Assembly (NCBI GenBank): GCA_003427395.1
Contig: BFEA01000095.1
Coordinates: 2,162,972-2,226,971, forward strand
Direction of reading: 5' to 3'
Source: Chara braunii
Taxonomy: Eukaryota > Streptophyta > Charophyceae > Charales > Characeae
DNA: 64,000 nt
Under the pieces are notes generated by a model that ran no database searches, was not told where the DNA came from, and saw nothing but the letters and a program-made list of their open reading frames with translations. Position 1 is the first letter of the stretch. Each line of letters opens with the position of its first letter. Shown in pieces: positions 1 to 9,908 of this stretch. The translations under genes and the position numbers were made by a program.

Positions 1-237
1 AGCAATCTCTGCAACATTATTTCGACATGAACACTAATACGAATTCCTTTCTCATAATTGCATTTATCAATTTGTTGAAAAATAGATCTACAGATTTGAC
101 GAAATGATGTTTCCGTTCCAGTTTGTTGACATATTTTTTGTGCAATTAAAGAAACACTTTGATAAACAGAACCTACTTTCAACCGCCTACAACTTGTCTT
201 AGCAATCATAGTAGCTTCTATTGCTTGAAAACGTTTT
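1..237 (-). other. Open AT-rich reading frame, unrecognised fragment
   Basis: Reading the minus strand inward from the window edge, one frame stays open for about 79 codons with balanced residue use (for example the stretches KVGSVYQSVSLIAQK and EKGIRISVHVEIML). It then meets two adjacent TAA codons near 237-243. The base composition is much more AT-rich than the retroelement genes further on. It could be an exon or a gene relic running past the window start. I do not recognise the protein, and the open frame could be chance. Confidence 0.22.
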
Positions 238-331
238 TATTAGCTTCTTGAACTATAAGATTGACCTTTAAAATATCTCATACTCGAATAATCGGCAAAC
301 CAAGAGTAAATTGTTGTTCATCATAGTAATC

Positions 332-668
332 TGTGTAGCATCATATTTGGGTTCGGTGACCGAGCGCGAACACTTACAACCGAACGCGAACGAGCGCCAA
401 AAGCCTCCGAACGCGAACATTAAAAAAAAAAAAAAACACTAAGAAAAATCTAAAACAAACATATATTATGTAAAATAATAATACAAACAAAGTTTGCCTA
501 ACAAGTATTCTCAAGTTCGTAACTAAACTCGAGTGAAAAATCAAAAAGAAAAACAAGTTTTTTTTTAATAAATATGTTCGGCCGAACACATTCGGGAGGC
601 GTTCGGACAAATATCCGAACATTTTCCGACGTGTGGAAAAGCTCCGAACATGTTCGATGTGCTACACA
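332..668. mobile_element. hAT-like MITE with terminal inverted repeats
   Basis: The segment starts TGTGTAGCATC and ends GATGTGCTACACA, so at least nine terminal bases are perfectly inverted and the match continues with gaps. Subterminal GTTCGG/CCGAAC motifs are repeated on both sides (near 349-410 and 573-655), including the palindrome GTTCGGCCGAAC near 573-584. No transposase is encoded. Dense inverted subterminal motifs and about 337 bp length fit a non-autonomous hAT-type element. I could not find a convincing 8-bp target duplication, so the superfamily is a guess. Confidence 0.45.
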
Positions 669-1092
669 TCCATCAATTTACTAAATATTGAACAGGCCTT
701 GAAACTTATTGAATATTCTTTATTTTTTGTAATAATTTGAATTTCATTCAAATTTGAAAAACAACTTCCGTACCCAAACGATCTTCTGAAACCCCGAGTT
801 TGTGTTGATCTGACCCATCGGATTTCTCTCGGGCTCGTTTTGGGTATCCCTTCTTTTTGCAATCTCCCCGGTGCATGAAATCACGAGCCAACCAGACCCT
901 CTCATGTCTGAGACGATGTTTCTTCTTTATTTACCCGCAATTTCCTTTCGGCGATTCATGCATCTACATAGGAGTTTCGTGGCCCTTAGCGAGCGCGCAG
1001 TGGAGCTCGTTCGGCAGATGGAGATTCGAGGATTTACGGGCGCTCTTCTCGTTGACGTGTCGTTTCTTGCAAATGGATGTTCCAGCACCCGC
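669..1092 (+). other. Sequence with a possible exon fragment cut by the LTR-like repeat
   Basis: A plus-strand frame from the ATG at 871 reads through a plausible, hydrophobic and charged protein stretch (for example SFVALSERAVELVRQMEIRG) up to 1093. There the unrelated LTR-like repeat begins and supplies the rest of the frame. This is what an insertion into a coding exon would look like. The protein is not recognised and splice sites are not obvious, so I treat this as weak evidence of a disrupted gene. Confidence 0.2.
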
Positions 1093-1916
1093 TGTCGGCC
1101 CGAATACCCTTACAAGGGTATTTGGGAACATTTGTTGCAGCTCGCAGAAAGTACGCGCCTGACGATATCTGAGGGCGCGTCCCATTTGTATTGATTAGAA
1201 AGTGTGTGGGCGTGCACTTCGTGGGCACGCGTTAGCCTGACCAAGTCTGGGTCGAGGAGGACCATGAGACGCCGATAGGACAGGTCAGAGCTAAGGTAGA
1301 TTTTTTGAGGCGGTCGCAGACTCACACGCGCGGTCGGAATGTCCGACGGCATAAAGATTAACCAGATAAGGCAGTGCCGGAGAGGAAAGCGTTGTCTGAC
1401 TTATGGGGGACTGGCGGTCCTGGGCCGCACCACGTGAAATGTTGCTGGCGCTAGGTTGATCATGCGCCGCCGGCAGCAGAAGCCATGGCGGACTTTAGCT
1501 AGGATGGCGTGGGCTGGGGCGGAGTGAGTAGAAGTCAGGGCGTTTTTTGGCCTAAAGGTGGTAGGACGGGCAATTTCTCGACGAATATTAAGGAGTGGGA
1601 GAGCCCGGCCATAGCCGCAACGTGATGCGGCAACATGCGCAACAAGCCTAGCGAGGCCGTGCCCTCCAAAGTTAGGCTTGGGTGCCTGCGGGTCCTTTGA
1701 CGCAAGCGGTAAGTAAGAGGAACGACCTGAGATACTGTTTGCAGGCCTGGACAGGCTGCCCTTACTCTTTATGAGGAGGGCTTAGCCTACTACTACTAGG
1801 TTGGGGCTTAGCCCTATAGGTTATGTCATTGAGCTATGACCAGGCGAATCCCGGGATCGAGGCCAGAGCGGAGCAGTGGGAGCGGCGGAGGAGCAACATG
1901 GAGGAAGCTGAGGGGT
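1093..1916 (+). repeat. LTR-like repeat, copy 1
   Basis: These ~824 bp are nearly identical to 20935-21748 in the same orientation. Both copies start TGTCGGCCCGAATACC and contain the hairpin AATACCCTT-AC-AAGGGTATT within the first 35 bases. Homology stops in both after GAGGAAGCTGAGGGG. The TG start fits an LTR, but the CA end and an adjacent primer binding site are missing, so this copy may be a solo or truncated LTR. Copy 2 is preceded by a purine-rich tract and this one is not. Confidence 0.55.
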
Positions 1917-2216
1917 TGAGGGGACACATGTGTGGGACTATCCCTTTTGGTTTTGCAGGAGGAAGTTCTGCTGCGGGCCCGTGAGGGTAGGACCAGGTAC
2001 CAATGGTCCCCCTCCCCCGTCGGTTTTTTCTTGTTCAAATTTTTAGCTTTTATTTTTTCTCCTTTTTTAATTTTTCTGAGTTCAATTTTTTATTTCTTAT
2101 CTATCTCTTTTCGAGTTGGGTGAAACCCGACACCGGGGCCGGGATCTGCAGCGAGACCCGGCTGCTTAGTTCTATGGAGACAGCACGGGCGACCGGGGCA
2201 CTACTTTCGAGGCCGT
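1917..2216. other. Non-coding spacer with T-rich tract
   Basis: This holds a pyrimidine-rich block at about 2003-2110 (long T runs), then a GC-rich stretch with GAGACCCGGCTG. I see no gene. Confidence 0.5.
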
Positions 2217-2293
2217 GGCCCTTCGGAACATCTGTAAAAATTGGAACCACACGGGGAAGATTAGCATGGCCCCTGCGCAAGGATGACACGAAA
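2217..2293 (+). pseudogene. U6 snRNA-like pseudogene
   Basis: The segment carries the core of U6 snRNA: a CCCTTCGG 5' hairpin-like start, AAAATTGGAACC, GAAGATTAGCATGG and CCCCTGCGCAAGG, ending GATGACACG. The conserved 3' part (CATAAATCGAGAAATGG and the terminal T run) is replaced by unrelated sequence, and no plant-type upstream element or TATA box sits at the expected distance. It is therefore a truncated copy. It shares CATCTGT(A/G)AAAATTGGAACC with the copy near 60.2 kb, where normal U6 has a different sequence. Confidence 0.8.
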
Positions 2294-2487
2294 GGGCTGG
2301 GACCAGTCCCTTTCTCTGGCAGCTAGAGGTATAAGCAGCTGCTATAAGAAACGGCGCAGCCGGCAGATGAGCCTGCGCTGAGGCTGTAATCTGAGTTGCT
2401 TGGGGAGAGAGGGAGATGGTGAGGCGCTGTAGTACAGCGCTGGTCGGTGAGGAGCTAAAGGAGAAGCAAGGGGCGAGGCGTGTGTGC

Positions 2488-2489
<2 letters not shown>
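2294..2489. other. Non-coding spacer
   Basis: GC-rich sequence between the U6 relic and the GA tract. Nothing recognisable. Confidence 0.4.

Positions 2490-2540
<51 letters not shown>
2490..2540 (+). repeat. (GA)n microsatellite
   Basis: About 25 uninterrupted GA units. It runs directly into sequencing adapter sequence. Confidence 0.95.
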
Positions 2541-2542
<2 letters not shown>

Positions 2543-2570
2543 TATACACATCTAGATGTGTATAAGAGAC
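2540..2570. other. Residual Nextera mate-pair junction adapter (artefact)
   Basis: The palindrome made of TCTTATACACATCT followed by AGATGTGTATAAGAGAC is the two transposon mosaic ends joined head to head, as in Nextera mate-pair libraries. It lies between a GA tract and an N gap, which is where untrimmed reads extend contig ends. It is not genomic DNA. Confidence 0.95.
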
Positions 2571-2574
2571 TGGA

Positions 2575-2799
2575 NNNNNNNNNNNNNNNNNNNNNNNNNN
2601 NNNNNNNNNNNNNNNNNNNNNNNNNNNNNNNNNNNNNNNNNNNNNNNNNNNNNNNNNNNNNNNNNNNNNNNNNNNNNNNNNNNNNNNNNNNNNNNNNNNN
2701 NNNNNNNNNNNNNNNNNNNNNNNNNNNNNNNNNNNNNNNNNNNNNNNNNNNNNNNNNNNNNNNNNNNNNNNNNNNNNNNNNNNNNNNNNNNNNNNNNNN
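2575..2799. other. Assembly gap (225 N)
   Basis: A run of Ns between adapter sequence and the region upstream of the giant LTR. The true size is unknown. Confidence 0.99.
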
Positions 2800-3056
2800 C
2801 TCGTTCCTGAACGGAATCGAGCGAACCAAGAGTCGAATCTGGGGGTTTTGGGCCGGGCGAAGCCAATGGTGAAGGTAGATTTAGTGTTGGGTGGANGGCC
2901 TNAGTAGTATCAACAATATGAGCTGCGCGGTGGCTATGGAGAGAAGGNGGGAGAGCAGCNAGGAGAGNGGAGCTCGGTGAAGNGTGGAGGGAAGAAGCGC
3001 GTGACAGCGAGGGAGATCATGATCACACTTACCTAGTTGCTCATGCTCACACACCC
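2800..3056. other. Low-quality flank of the giant LTR
   Basis: GA-rich sequence with six single Ns. It ends in CTCACACACCC immediately before the repeat; the 3' repeat copy is preceded by the similar CTCACACCG. No gene seen. Confidence 0.5.
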
Positions 3057-3989
3057 TGTCGTATGAATCAGGCCGGGGTTGTGGCCAAGGTGCCAACCAG
3101 CAACAGGAAAAGAGAAGCAGAGAACAGGCTGTACCTGGATAGGGAACAGCGCCGGGTGCAGACGAAGGTGGAGGGGGAGGTGGCGGAAAGCAGCCAGGCG
3201 GAGCACTGGCGCTAGGCAGGCCTGCCAAAGCAGTGGGCGCGGGCTGATAGATGTACCTGGATGTCGTCTCACGCCAGATGCATTCATAGGCAAGAAAAAC
3301 AGAGATGGCGGGGGCGGGGGTAGTAGAAACGGAAAGATAGCCATCTCACTTGCTCCGTTGTGGAATCAAGCGAAAGAAGAGTGGATATATGGGTTTTTGG
3401 TATGGGCGAAACCAAATCTGCAGACAGACACGAAGGAAAGTTAGTAGGAGGAGAGGAAAAAGGGAAGAACAGTGCGCTGAAGGTACAGGAGACCAGATAT
3501 GGTGGGGAAGAGAAACGCCTATCTCGTCCGTTTCTTGACGAAAACGGACGAGTGAAGGCGCGTTTCGGGGGTTTTCACACGTTGCGAGGGAGATGGCAGG
3601 GCTATTCTTCGTGTTGGGATCATGGTTTGGCCAGTGTGAATAGTGGAAGCAGCGCTGAGTGTAAATGAAAGTTAGAACGGGATGAAATTCGTCAGTGTAC
3701 CTTCCCATGTGTCCGTCGGGCAGCCCTTCCTCCTCATGATTATTAGTCTGATTTTGAGGCTGCCTGCGCTTGGCATAGAGGTCTTCTGCAGGCAACAGCA
3801 TCATCGCCCGGGCCCGCTGCCCACGACCCTCTTGTAACCAGCACTGTATGTGCCTGTGCGCTGGCGGTAGAGTCATTCACAATTTGCATACTTGGCAATA
3901 GCAGAGCCGGGTGAAGGACTTCGTTGTATGAGGAGTTTGGGTGGGACGGCTCAACTAGTGAAAGGTAGCGTAGGTGTCCAAAGCTGAGC

Positions 3990-4021
<32 letters not shown>

Positions 4022-4023
4022 GG
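3990..4023 (+). repeat. A24-G10 homopolymer junction
   Basis: A run of 24 A directly followed by 10 G. The other LTR copy has A25-G9 at 37091-37124, so the structure predates the duplication of the two copies. Confidence 0.9.
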
Positions 4024-6315
4024 ATCTCTGATCCGAGCCGGAAGAGCCGGTGCAATAGGCTAGTGTGAAAAGGTTGCACCACCTCACGGAATAGAGCAAC
4101 AGAGTTACCCGACTATTCTAGAAGTTGCATTCGATTGTTGTTATGAGTCCAGTCCTTTGGGATAGACAGAGCATTGGATAAGGTGGTGAGCCGTCTGTCT
4201 GATCTAGGTGGACAGGCCCGGTTGGGCACTTGATCTTTGTCGCCAACAAGACAGGGTTGCTGGCGGAGCTATGGCTGGGTACCGCATGTTGGCCATTGTC
4301 GTTATGGTGGGCCACGAATAGTACTGCTGACTAACATAGTACGGTATGCGAGTCGGAGTAGTTATTGGTGCGGTATCAGGATTTGGTTGTTACCGCGCTA
4401 AAGTGGTGTATTTTTGCTTCGCCTTTGAGCACGTTTGCTGTGCCAACAGCATCCTGCCGGACACGGAATGGGCGCACAACTGCGACTGTGGATGCTACGC
4501 CTTACCACGTGGTAGTCTGTCATTGCTGTATTGCTGTTGTGGGAAACGGTAAAACTTTGTGCAAGCCGCAACTGAGGTATGGCTAATCACCCGCCAAAAG
4601 TGGGGTTTTGTTCGCTGATATAAGTGCCTCAGCAATTCTCGTCGTTGCTGGACCAGGTGGCGACAGAGCACAGGCAGGGGGTTGGTCAAACCTTCGTTGA
4701 ACTGCTGTAGTGCAGCCTTGCTGCGCGATCCCTACCTGGTTGACTGCATGGTATAACTTCACTGAGCATCCGGGGTGTTGCTGCTGTGCAGACGTTGTTC
4801 CCCTCTTCGCACTGTTGCTGTGCGGGTGGCATCCGGCTGAGCACGGGCGGCAAGGTGACCGAGCCTGGGCATTTGTTACAGTCTGTCAGGATTGCGGTTA
4901 AGTCACCCGATCGTGCTGTTGGCACCGCTCCTCGTCGGTAGGCTATTGTTGCGGTGAGTGGGTGACTACTGCTGTGTTCTCGCAGATTGCTGCTGTAGGT
5001 GGACTGATGTTGGGCACCACAAAACAGAGGCTGGATGGGCTACTGTGCCTTCTGGAGGGTTGTAGAGCGACGGTTTTGCGGACTACTAACTGATACCTTC
5101 TCGCTGCACAATCGGTGTATTTCGGATCATAGACTGTTGACTATTGGTGAGTTCTCTGGCCAAGAGACTGTGGTAGCAGGCCACTTAGTTACCTTGAAAG
5201 GCTGCTGGACCATCTGCTGGTGCGGTGGCCGTCGTGCGTCTAAGGTGCTGATTGCTGATGATTGCCCAAGGTTGTTGCGGATTACTGCGAACTGCAACAT
5301 ACTACACGTGCCACGGTGGCATTGCCATCTAGGCACAGGCAAGAGCTACGATTATTGACGGTGGGAACCTGCTGCGGTATACGAGGCTCGAGCTGCTTGG
5401 TCCCTGGATGTGGATTGCTTAAAGCTTTGCTACAAGCTAGGGGACACTGCCGCTACTGCGGACTGAGCACGAGTTACCGTTGCCTATTGCACATGGACGC
5501 GGACTACCACTGCAGGCAGTCGACTACTGATTGACCGTTGCTGGCTGTTGCGGCGCGCTGCGGCGTACTGTTGCGAACTAGGACCGCTGCTGCTGACAGC
5601 TGTTGCGGTTGCTGGTAATCGCCATCTGAAGCTGCGCATATGGACTGTTGAAGGCTAGTGTGCGGTCGTGATCAGGTTAGGGAGGGGTGCTGGGACTCAA
5701 ACGAGGGATTGAGCTTAGGAAGGGGGAGTGGTGCTGAGGTCGACGGAGGGCAGTCAGGGGGCTGTTGAGACTACATTCGACCAAGGGTTGATTGTTTGCT
5801 GCTGCGATTTTCTTGGCCACAATTGCGGGGCCCTCAGGAGATTCAAGACTTCAAGGCCCTCTCATTGTGAGTTGAGTGCACCGCCCTTGGATCTCGAGAG
5901 TCTAGCTTTTCTACTTCTACCCTTCTTAATCTCAGTCTGGTCTATGTTACGAGAGGAAGGCGGCAGGCAGGATTGCAACCCGTAGGTCCGCACCAAGGCC
6001 TTTGTGGTGGGTTTCCCCACCGATTGCGGGAGCTCTGCCGGAACCCAGGCGGGGTTCTGGAGGCAGGGAACTTAAGGTATATCCTCATCTGACGTATGTG
6101 ATCCCTGCCCCTATTTCTTATCCTTGGGTATCTGAGTATGTACATGTAAGGATACTACTTTTGTTTTGTTATGTATGCCAGGAAATGTTTTCCAGGAGGC
6201 TAAATGAACAAGTACGTATGAGGGGTCAGATAGTTCTTGAGTGAGGTCGAGCAGAATGAACTTGGGGAAGGTGGGATGAAGTTGTATTGCTTGCTTTGAC
6301 CGGGTCAACCCAAGG

Positions 6316-7582
6316 CTGAACTCCCCTAAGTTGGTGTGGGCTTAGTGTTGTGTTTTATTCATGTTTGTTGGGCTACTTGTATGGGTTTGAGGGCTGGGCC
6401 TATCCTAAGTTGGACGGACCAGTCGCTGTTTTTTTCTAGGGTTTCTGAACTAGAGGATGAACACCCTAAGTTGGGAGGTCTCAGAATTCTGGTGTTTCTT
6501 TTGTGGGTGGCTGAAAACAGAGCAAGGAACACTCTAGGTTGCGTGAACTCAGTTCTGTGTGTGTTTTTTTCTGAGCGGAACACAGGCATGAGGCTGAGCG
6601 TACCCTTAAGTTAGGGCGGCTTAGTCATAAGCCATGAACATTAAGGTTAATCAAAGTATAGAATTTGGATATATACTATATGAATTTATACTGTGGCAGA
6701 CCGGGCACCCTAAGTTGGGAAAACCAGTCAGTAAGTCAGATATAACAAGAAGAGAAGAAAAGTGATGAAGAATATAACGAAGGTAACCTGGGCAGGCTGA
6801 GCGTACCCTTAAGTTAGGGCGGCTCGGTCCTATGCTCGTAATAAGACAAAGGATCAGCGAGTTAGTATAAATTTGTTTTATTTTCCCTTCTAAACACAAA
6901 GCAGGGCTGGATGTCTCCCTGAGTTGGGTATGTCTGATCCTCTGCATAATAAGAAAGAAACACATATAGTATGTGCATGTATCAATGGTTGTTTTTATAT
7001 GATTGTCGTTACAGAGCCTAAGCGTGCCCTTAAGTTAGGGCGGCTTAGTCGCACGTCGTTGTACTTGTTCAGACAATTCATGTCTTATGTAACTATAATT
7101 GTCTAGGCCAGCTAGGCATACCCTTAAGTTAGGGCGGCCTGGTGATAGGCTCTTGTCGTTGATGTGATGTAGGTTGGACGTACCNTTAAGTTAGGGTGGT
7201 CTGACCATTCGTCGTTCGTACTTGTCTGTAGGTTAGACGTACCCTTAAGTTAGGGCGGTCTGACCATTCGTCGTTCGTGCTTGTTCTAGGCAGGTTAGGC
7301 ACACCCCTAAGTGGGGGCAGCCTAATCCTGTGCCCTATCTGACTTTGTGTAAAGTTGGCTAGACATACCCTTAAGTTAGGGCAGTTTAGTCTTATGCTAC
7401 ATGTCATCAATTCAAACAGAAGTCAGACGTACCCTTAAGTTAGGGCGGTCTGTTCATATGTTTTATGACTAGAGTCTATCTGGAGTTGGGCATACCCTTA
7501 AGTTAGGGTAGTCCAGTTGTGCGTACTCCTACTTGTTAACTTGGGCAGGTTGGACATACCCTTAAGTTAGGGCCTTGTCCGA
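6316..7582 (+). repeat. Array of ~17 covarying stem-loops in the 5' LTR
   Basis: About 17 copies of a hairpin motif are spread at irregular 60-150 bp spacing. The typical core is CCCT-TAAGTT-AGGG (4-bp stem, hexaloop TAAGTT), set inside an outer stem of 6-8 bp. Copies start near 6316, 6394, 6456, 6517, 6594, 6699, 6797, 6905, 7018, 7112, 7172, 7231, 7295, 7357, 7424, 7486 and 7550. Outer stem sequences differ but stay complementary, for example CTAAGC/GCTTAG (7018), CTAGGC/GCCTGG (7112), GGTTAGAC/GTCTGACC (7231), TTAGGC/GCCTAA (7295) and TTGGAC/GTCCGA (7550). Non-Watson-Crick pairs are nearly all G-T on this strand. This fits a structured sense RNA. Confidence 0.8.
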
Positions 7583-7980
7583 TCCTATGCCATAAGTGAG
7601 GGGGCCTACAAAGGGAAGAACCGAAAGACCTACTGAACTACTTGGACGAATTGATGTGAGACTGTGAGAGATGCATGTGTATGTATGCTCGTGGGCTCGC
7701 ACTTGGGGTGTCTTTTCGATAGGCCAGTTGCTTTAGATGCTCGCCAAGTGCTGGAGGCATAGGTAGGTCAGATGGATGATGGGAGGGAAAACTTAGGATG
7801 AGGATGGGACTGACCCTGCTAGGAGTTAGGCCCAATGCTAGTCCACATTCTCATCTAGAGATCGTATTGGCTGTCATTTCAGTCTGAATTGTCAAGCAGA
7901 TGTCAGACGTTAGTCCCAAGTATAGTTGCATTATCTTCCCTTTTTTTCAGCTTTGTATAAATCTTGGCGGCCTTCTTTCC

Positions 7981-8088
7981 CTACGGGAAGCGCTGCCGAA
8001 ATTCTTACAAACCTGAAAAAGTTAGTCATTTGTGGGCTCTTAGAAATTCTGAAAAGACACTTTTCTTACGGGAAGCGCTGCCGAAATT
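7981..8088 (+). repeat. Tandem duplication in the LTR
   Basis: The motif TACGGGAAGCGCTGCCGAAAT occurs at 7982 and again about 85 bp later at 8067. Both are followed by similar GAAA- and TTAG-containing sequence. The same duplication is present in the 3' copy near 41077-41180. Confidence 0.75.
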
Positions 8089-8290
8089 TCGTGAAATTTG
8101 GGGAGTTAGAATATTTTCCAGTTAGGAGTTACTTAGCATATCCTAACTGATTAGAGGAGGTGTTCAACTAATTGGTAGTAATAGAGGAGCTAGAGTACGA
8201 CTAAGGTGAATGATCTCCCCTTGGCACAGACGTAAGCAGTACTCTTCGTTGGTCTGTACTGTGATGCAGGTTGATGTGCTATCACTTGAG

Positions 8291-8381
8291 AGCCTGATCT
8301 GATCAGGCTATTCCTTCAGAGAGATTATTCCACTGTTATCACTGATAACAGGTCGGTTATCGATTCGTCGGTCTACGAATC
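8291..8381 (+). other. Three consecutive perfect hairpins in the LTR
   Basis: Within 91 bp there are three uninterrupted inverted repeats: AGCCTGATC-T-GATCAGGCT (8291-8309), CTGTTATC-ACT-GATAACAG (8333-8351) and GATTCGT-CGGTCT-ACGAATC (8362-8381). The first two are unchanged in the 3' LTR copy, and the third has one substitution there. The function is unknown; an RNA packaging or end-processing structure is possible. Confidence 0.75.
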
Positions 8382-8893
8382 AACCCCTATGCACCCTTAA
8401 TACTCAGCCCAAAGAGGCTTTAGCCCTGGTGATTTTATCTGTTTTGTTAGGGTTTCACCCAGACTTTTATTGAATGGCCATTTAACAGAAGTACTGAGTA
8501 CTTAATTATGGTTGGTTGGCTAGAGGTTGGGGCTCGCATGGCTAAAGCACAGGGTATGAGTGGAGAGGTTGATTGGAGTTGACCCCGTGTAGTGCTTGGA
8601 TCTTTGTTTGATACTTTGATGTGATTGCAGATATGTATGGAAGAGTCTCGATTGATGCATGGTGAGTGGTATTGCGTGGACTCAGATGGGCAAACCACAT
8701 AACTGTCGTGAGAGTGAACTACCCCACAACCTTTGTGTTTGAGTAAGAGTGTTCTATCCTTGTTCTGCTGAGGTGATGAGCTAGGTAGGCGTGCGTTCGG
8801 GTAACCCCTACAGGGCGAATCCCGATGACGTCCTCTCTAATAATATTGAGAGTATTTGTATTCTTTCCTTGTTAGGGTTTATTTCGGTAGAAC

Positions 8894-8899
8894 AATAAA
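8894..8899 (+). promoter_or_regulatory. Possible polyadenylation signal
   Basis: AATAAA lies about 715 bp before the LTR end. In the 3' copy the same site reads GATAAA. Position and motif fit an LTR polyadenylation signal, but nothing else confirms it. Confidence 0.3.
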
Positions 8900-9615
8900 G
8901 TTCCGGGCGGAAGGGTTAGCGTGTCGCTGGTGATGCGTCAGACAACTCACCACCGCTCTAAATTCGTCCCTGACCTAGGGGCCGTCTTACCCCGCACCTT
9001 TTGGGGCAACCCTCGAAGTTATCAAGGACCGCGAGGCTACGAGTACACCAGAGTACCCCATCAGCGCGAATGCTTGCGAATGCCCGCATGGCTGGTTGTC
9101 ATGAGGAGGCCGTGCGCTCGCTCAACTCTTATACGGAAACCCAGCGCGCGATGCCTATCTGGTCCTATTGCGTAAAAGTATGGGTCAGATACTGAAGTGA
9201 CTAGGAGTTGTGGTTTTGTGGTGTTGTGGCGTTGTTTGTGGCGGCCGTTGTGTGTGTGTTTTTGTATGTTATGAGTGGGTAAGTATGAGTATCGTGGTGT
9301 AGCGCGTGGTGAGAGTAGTGCGTCCTTGTCGCTGAGTCGCGTTTGGGATTTCAGCCCCCCAGTATGGCGATACGCGTACGGGTTCGATCTTTGGGCGTTC
9401 GATCGCGCGTAACCCTTTATGCTACAGCGAACGAGAAACGCCCTTGGCTGGGCCATCTCTGCAATTGCATACGAAAAATTTGGCATGTGGTTTAGTAGCT
9501 CGGCAGGGATACGCCCACCTAAGGGATGGTGACAGCTCCCGTAGGTGGAGGTAGCGGTGCCTCGCGTGACTCTGTCCTGTCGTAGGGACTCTTGTGGGAC
9601 CGTGCACTCGACAGG

Positions 9616-9631
9616 TGGCGCCGTTGCCGGG
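9616..9631 (+). other. Primer binding site complementary to tRNA-Asp
   Basis: TGGCGCCGTTGCCGGG is the exact complement of the 3' end of plant tRNA-Asp including CCA. It lies two bases after the CGACA end of the LTR, the standard position for minus-strand priming in Athila-type Gypsy elements. It fixes the element orientation as plus. Confidence 0.88.
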
Positions 9632-9653
9632 ATCTCGGCTGCCTACCGAGGTC
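9631..9653 (+). other. Leader hairpin after the PBS
   Basis: GATCTCGG and CCGAGGTC pair over 8 bp (one G-T pair) around a 7-nt loop immediately 3' of the primer site. A packaging or dimerisation stem-loop is a possible role. Confidence 0.45.
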
Positions 9654-9756
9654 CTTAAGAGAAAGAACCCAGATTAAGTGCAGGCTGATGATCTAAGCAA
9701 AACGACAAAAAGTTACGTCATAATAAGACTGAGTGATATGGTATGCGATTAAAGGT

Positions 9757-9765
9757 TATATAAAG
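9757..9765 (+). promoter_or_regulatory. TATA-like sequence in the leader
   Basis: TATATAAAG lies about 150 bp before the first gag ATG and downstream of the primer site. The motif is good, but a promoter here would make an RNA lacking the 5' LTR, so its use is doubtful. Confidence 0.25.
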
Positions 9766-9908
9766 GACGCGAATGATTAATGGTGGAGCGAGTAGCTAAA
9801 CTTAAGGGTGGAATGGTCAAGAAGGACATAGGGCAGACCCTCTAAACTTGACGAACTGCTTACCGATCTATCCCTTGTTACTCCTGTCAGGTTGGTTAAC
9901 AAAAAGAG

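Larger units (their letters stand above)
3057..9613 (+). repeat. Giant 5' LTR of a Ty3/Gypsy-like element
   Basis: This ~6.56 kb block recurs in the same orientation at 36150-~42670. It starts TGTCG and ends CGACA, a perfect 5-bp terminal inversion. Two bases downstream is a 16-nt match to the 3' end of tRNA-Asp, the usual place for a primer binding site. Together these make an LTR the best explanation, although 6.5 kb is exceptionally long. It contains no credible ORF. Regions in order are an A24G10 tract (3990-4023), a CTG/TGC-rich part (~4600-5700), a stem-loop array (6316-7582), a tandem duplication (7981-8088), three perfect hairpins (8291-8381) and an AATAAA at 8894-8899. The alternative is a large direct duplication. 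Confidence 0.65.

Noticed and set aside
2172-2551. Minus-strand frames rich in Ser and Leu over the GA tract
   Set aside because: They are translations of a dinucleotide repeat and adapter sequence, not genes.
6594-7582. TTAGGG-containing repeats as an interstitial telomere
   Set aside because: The TTAGGG is part of a hairpin core spaced 60-150 bp apart, not a tandem telomeric array.
6316-7582. CRISPR-like array of palindromic repeats
   Set aside because: Spacing is irregular, spacers are conserved between the two LTR copies, and the genome is eukaryotic.
9061-9486. 141-codon minus-strand ORF in the giant LTR
   Set aside because: Not preserved as the same frame in the second LTR copy; no domain.
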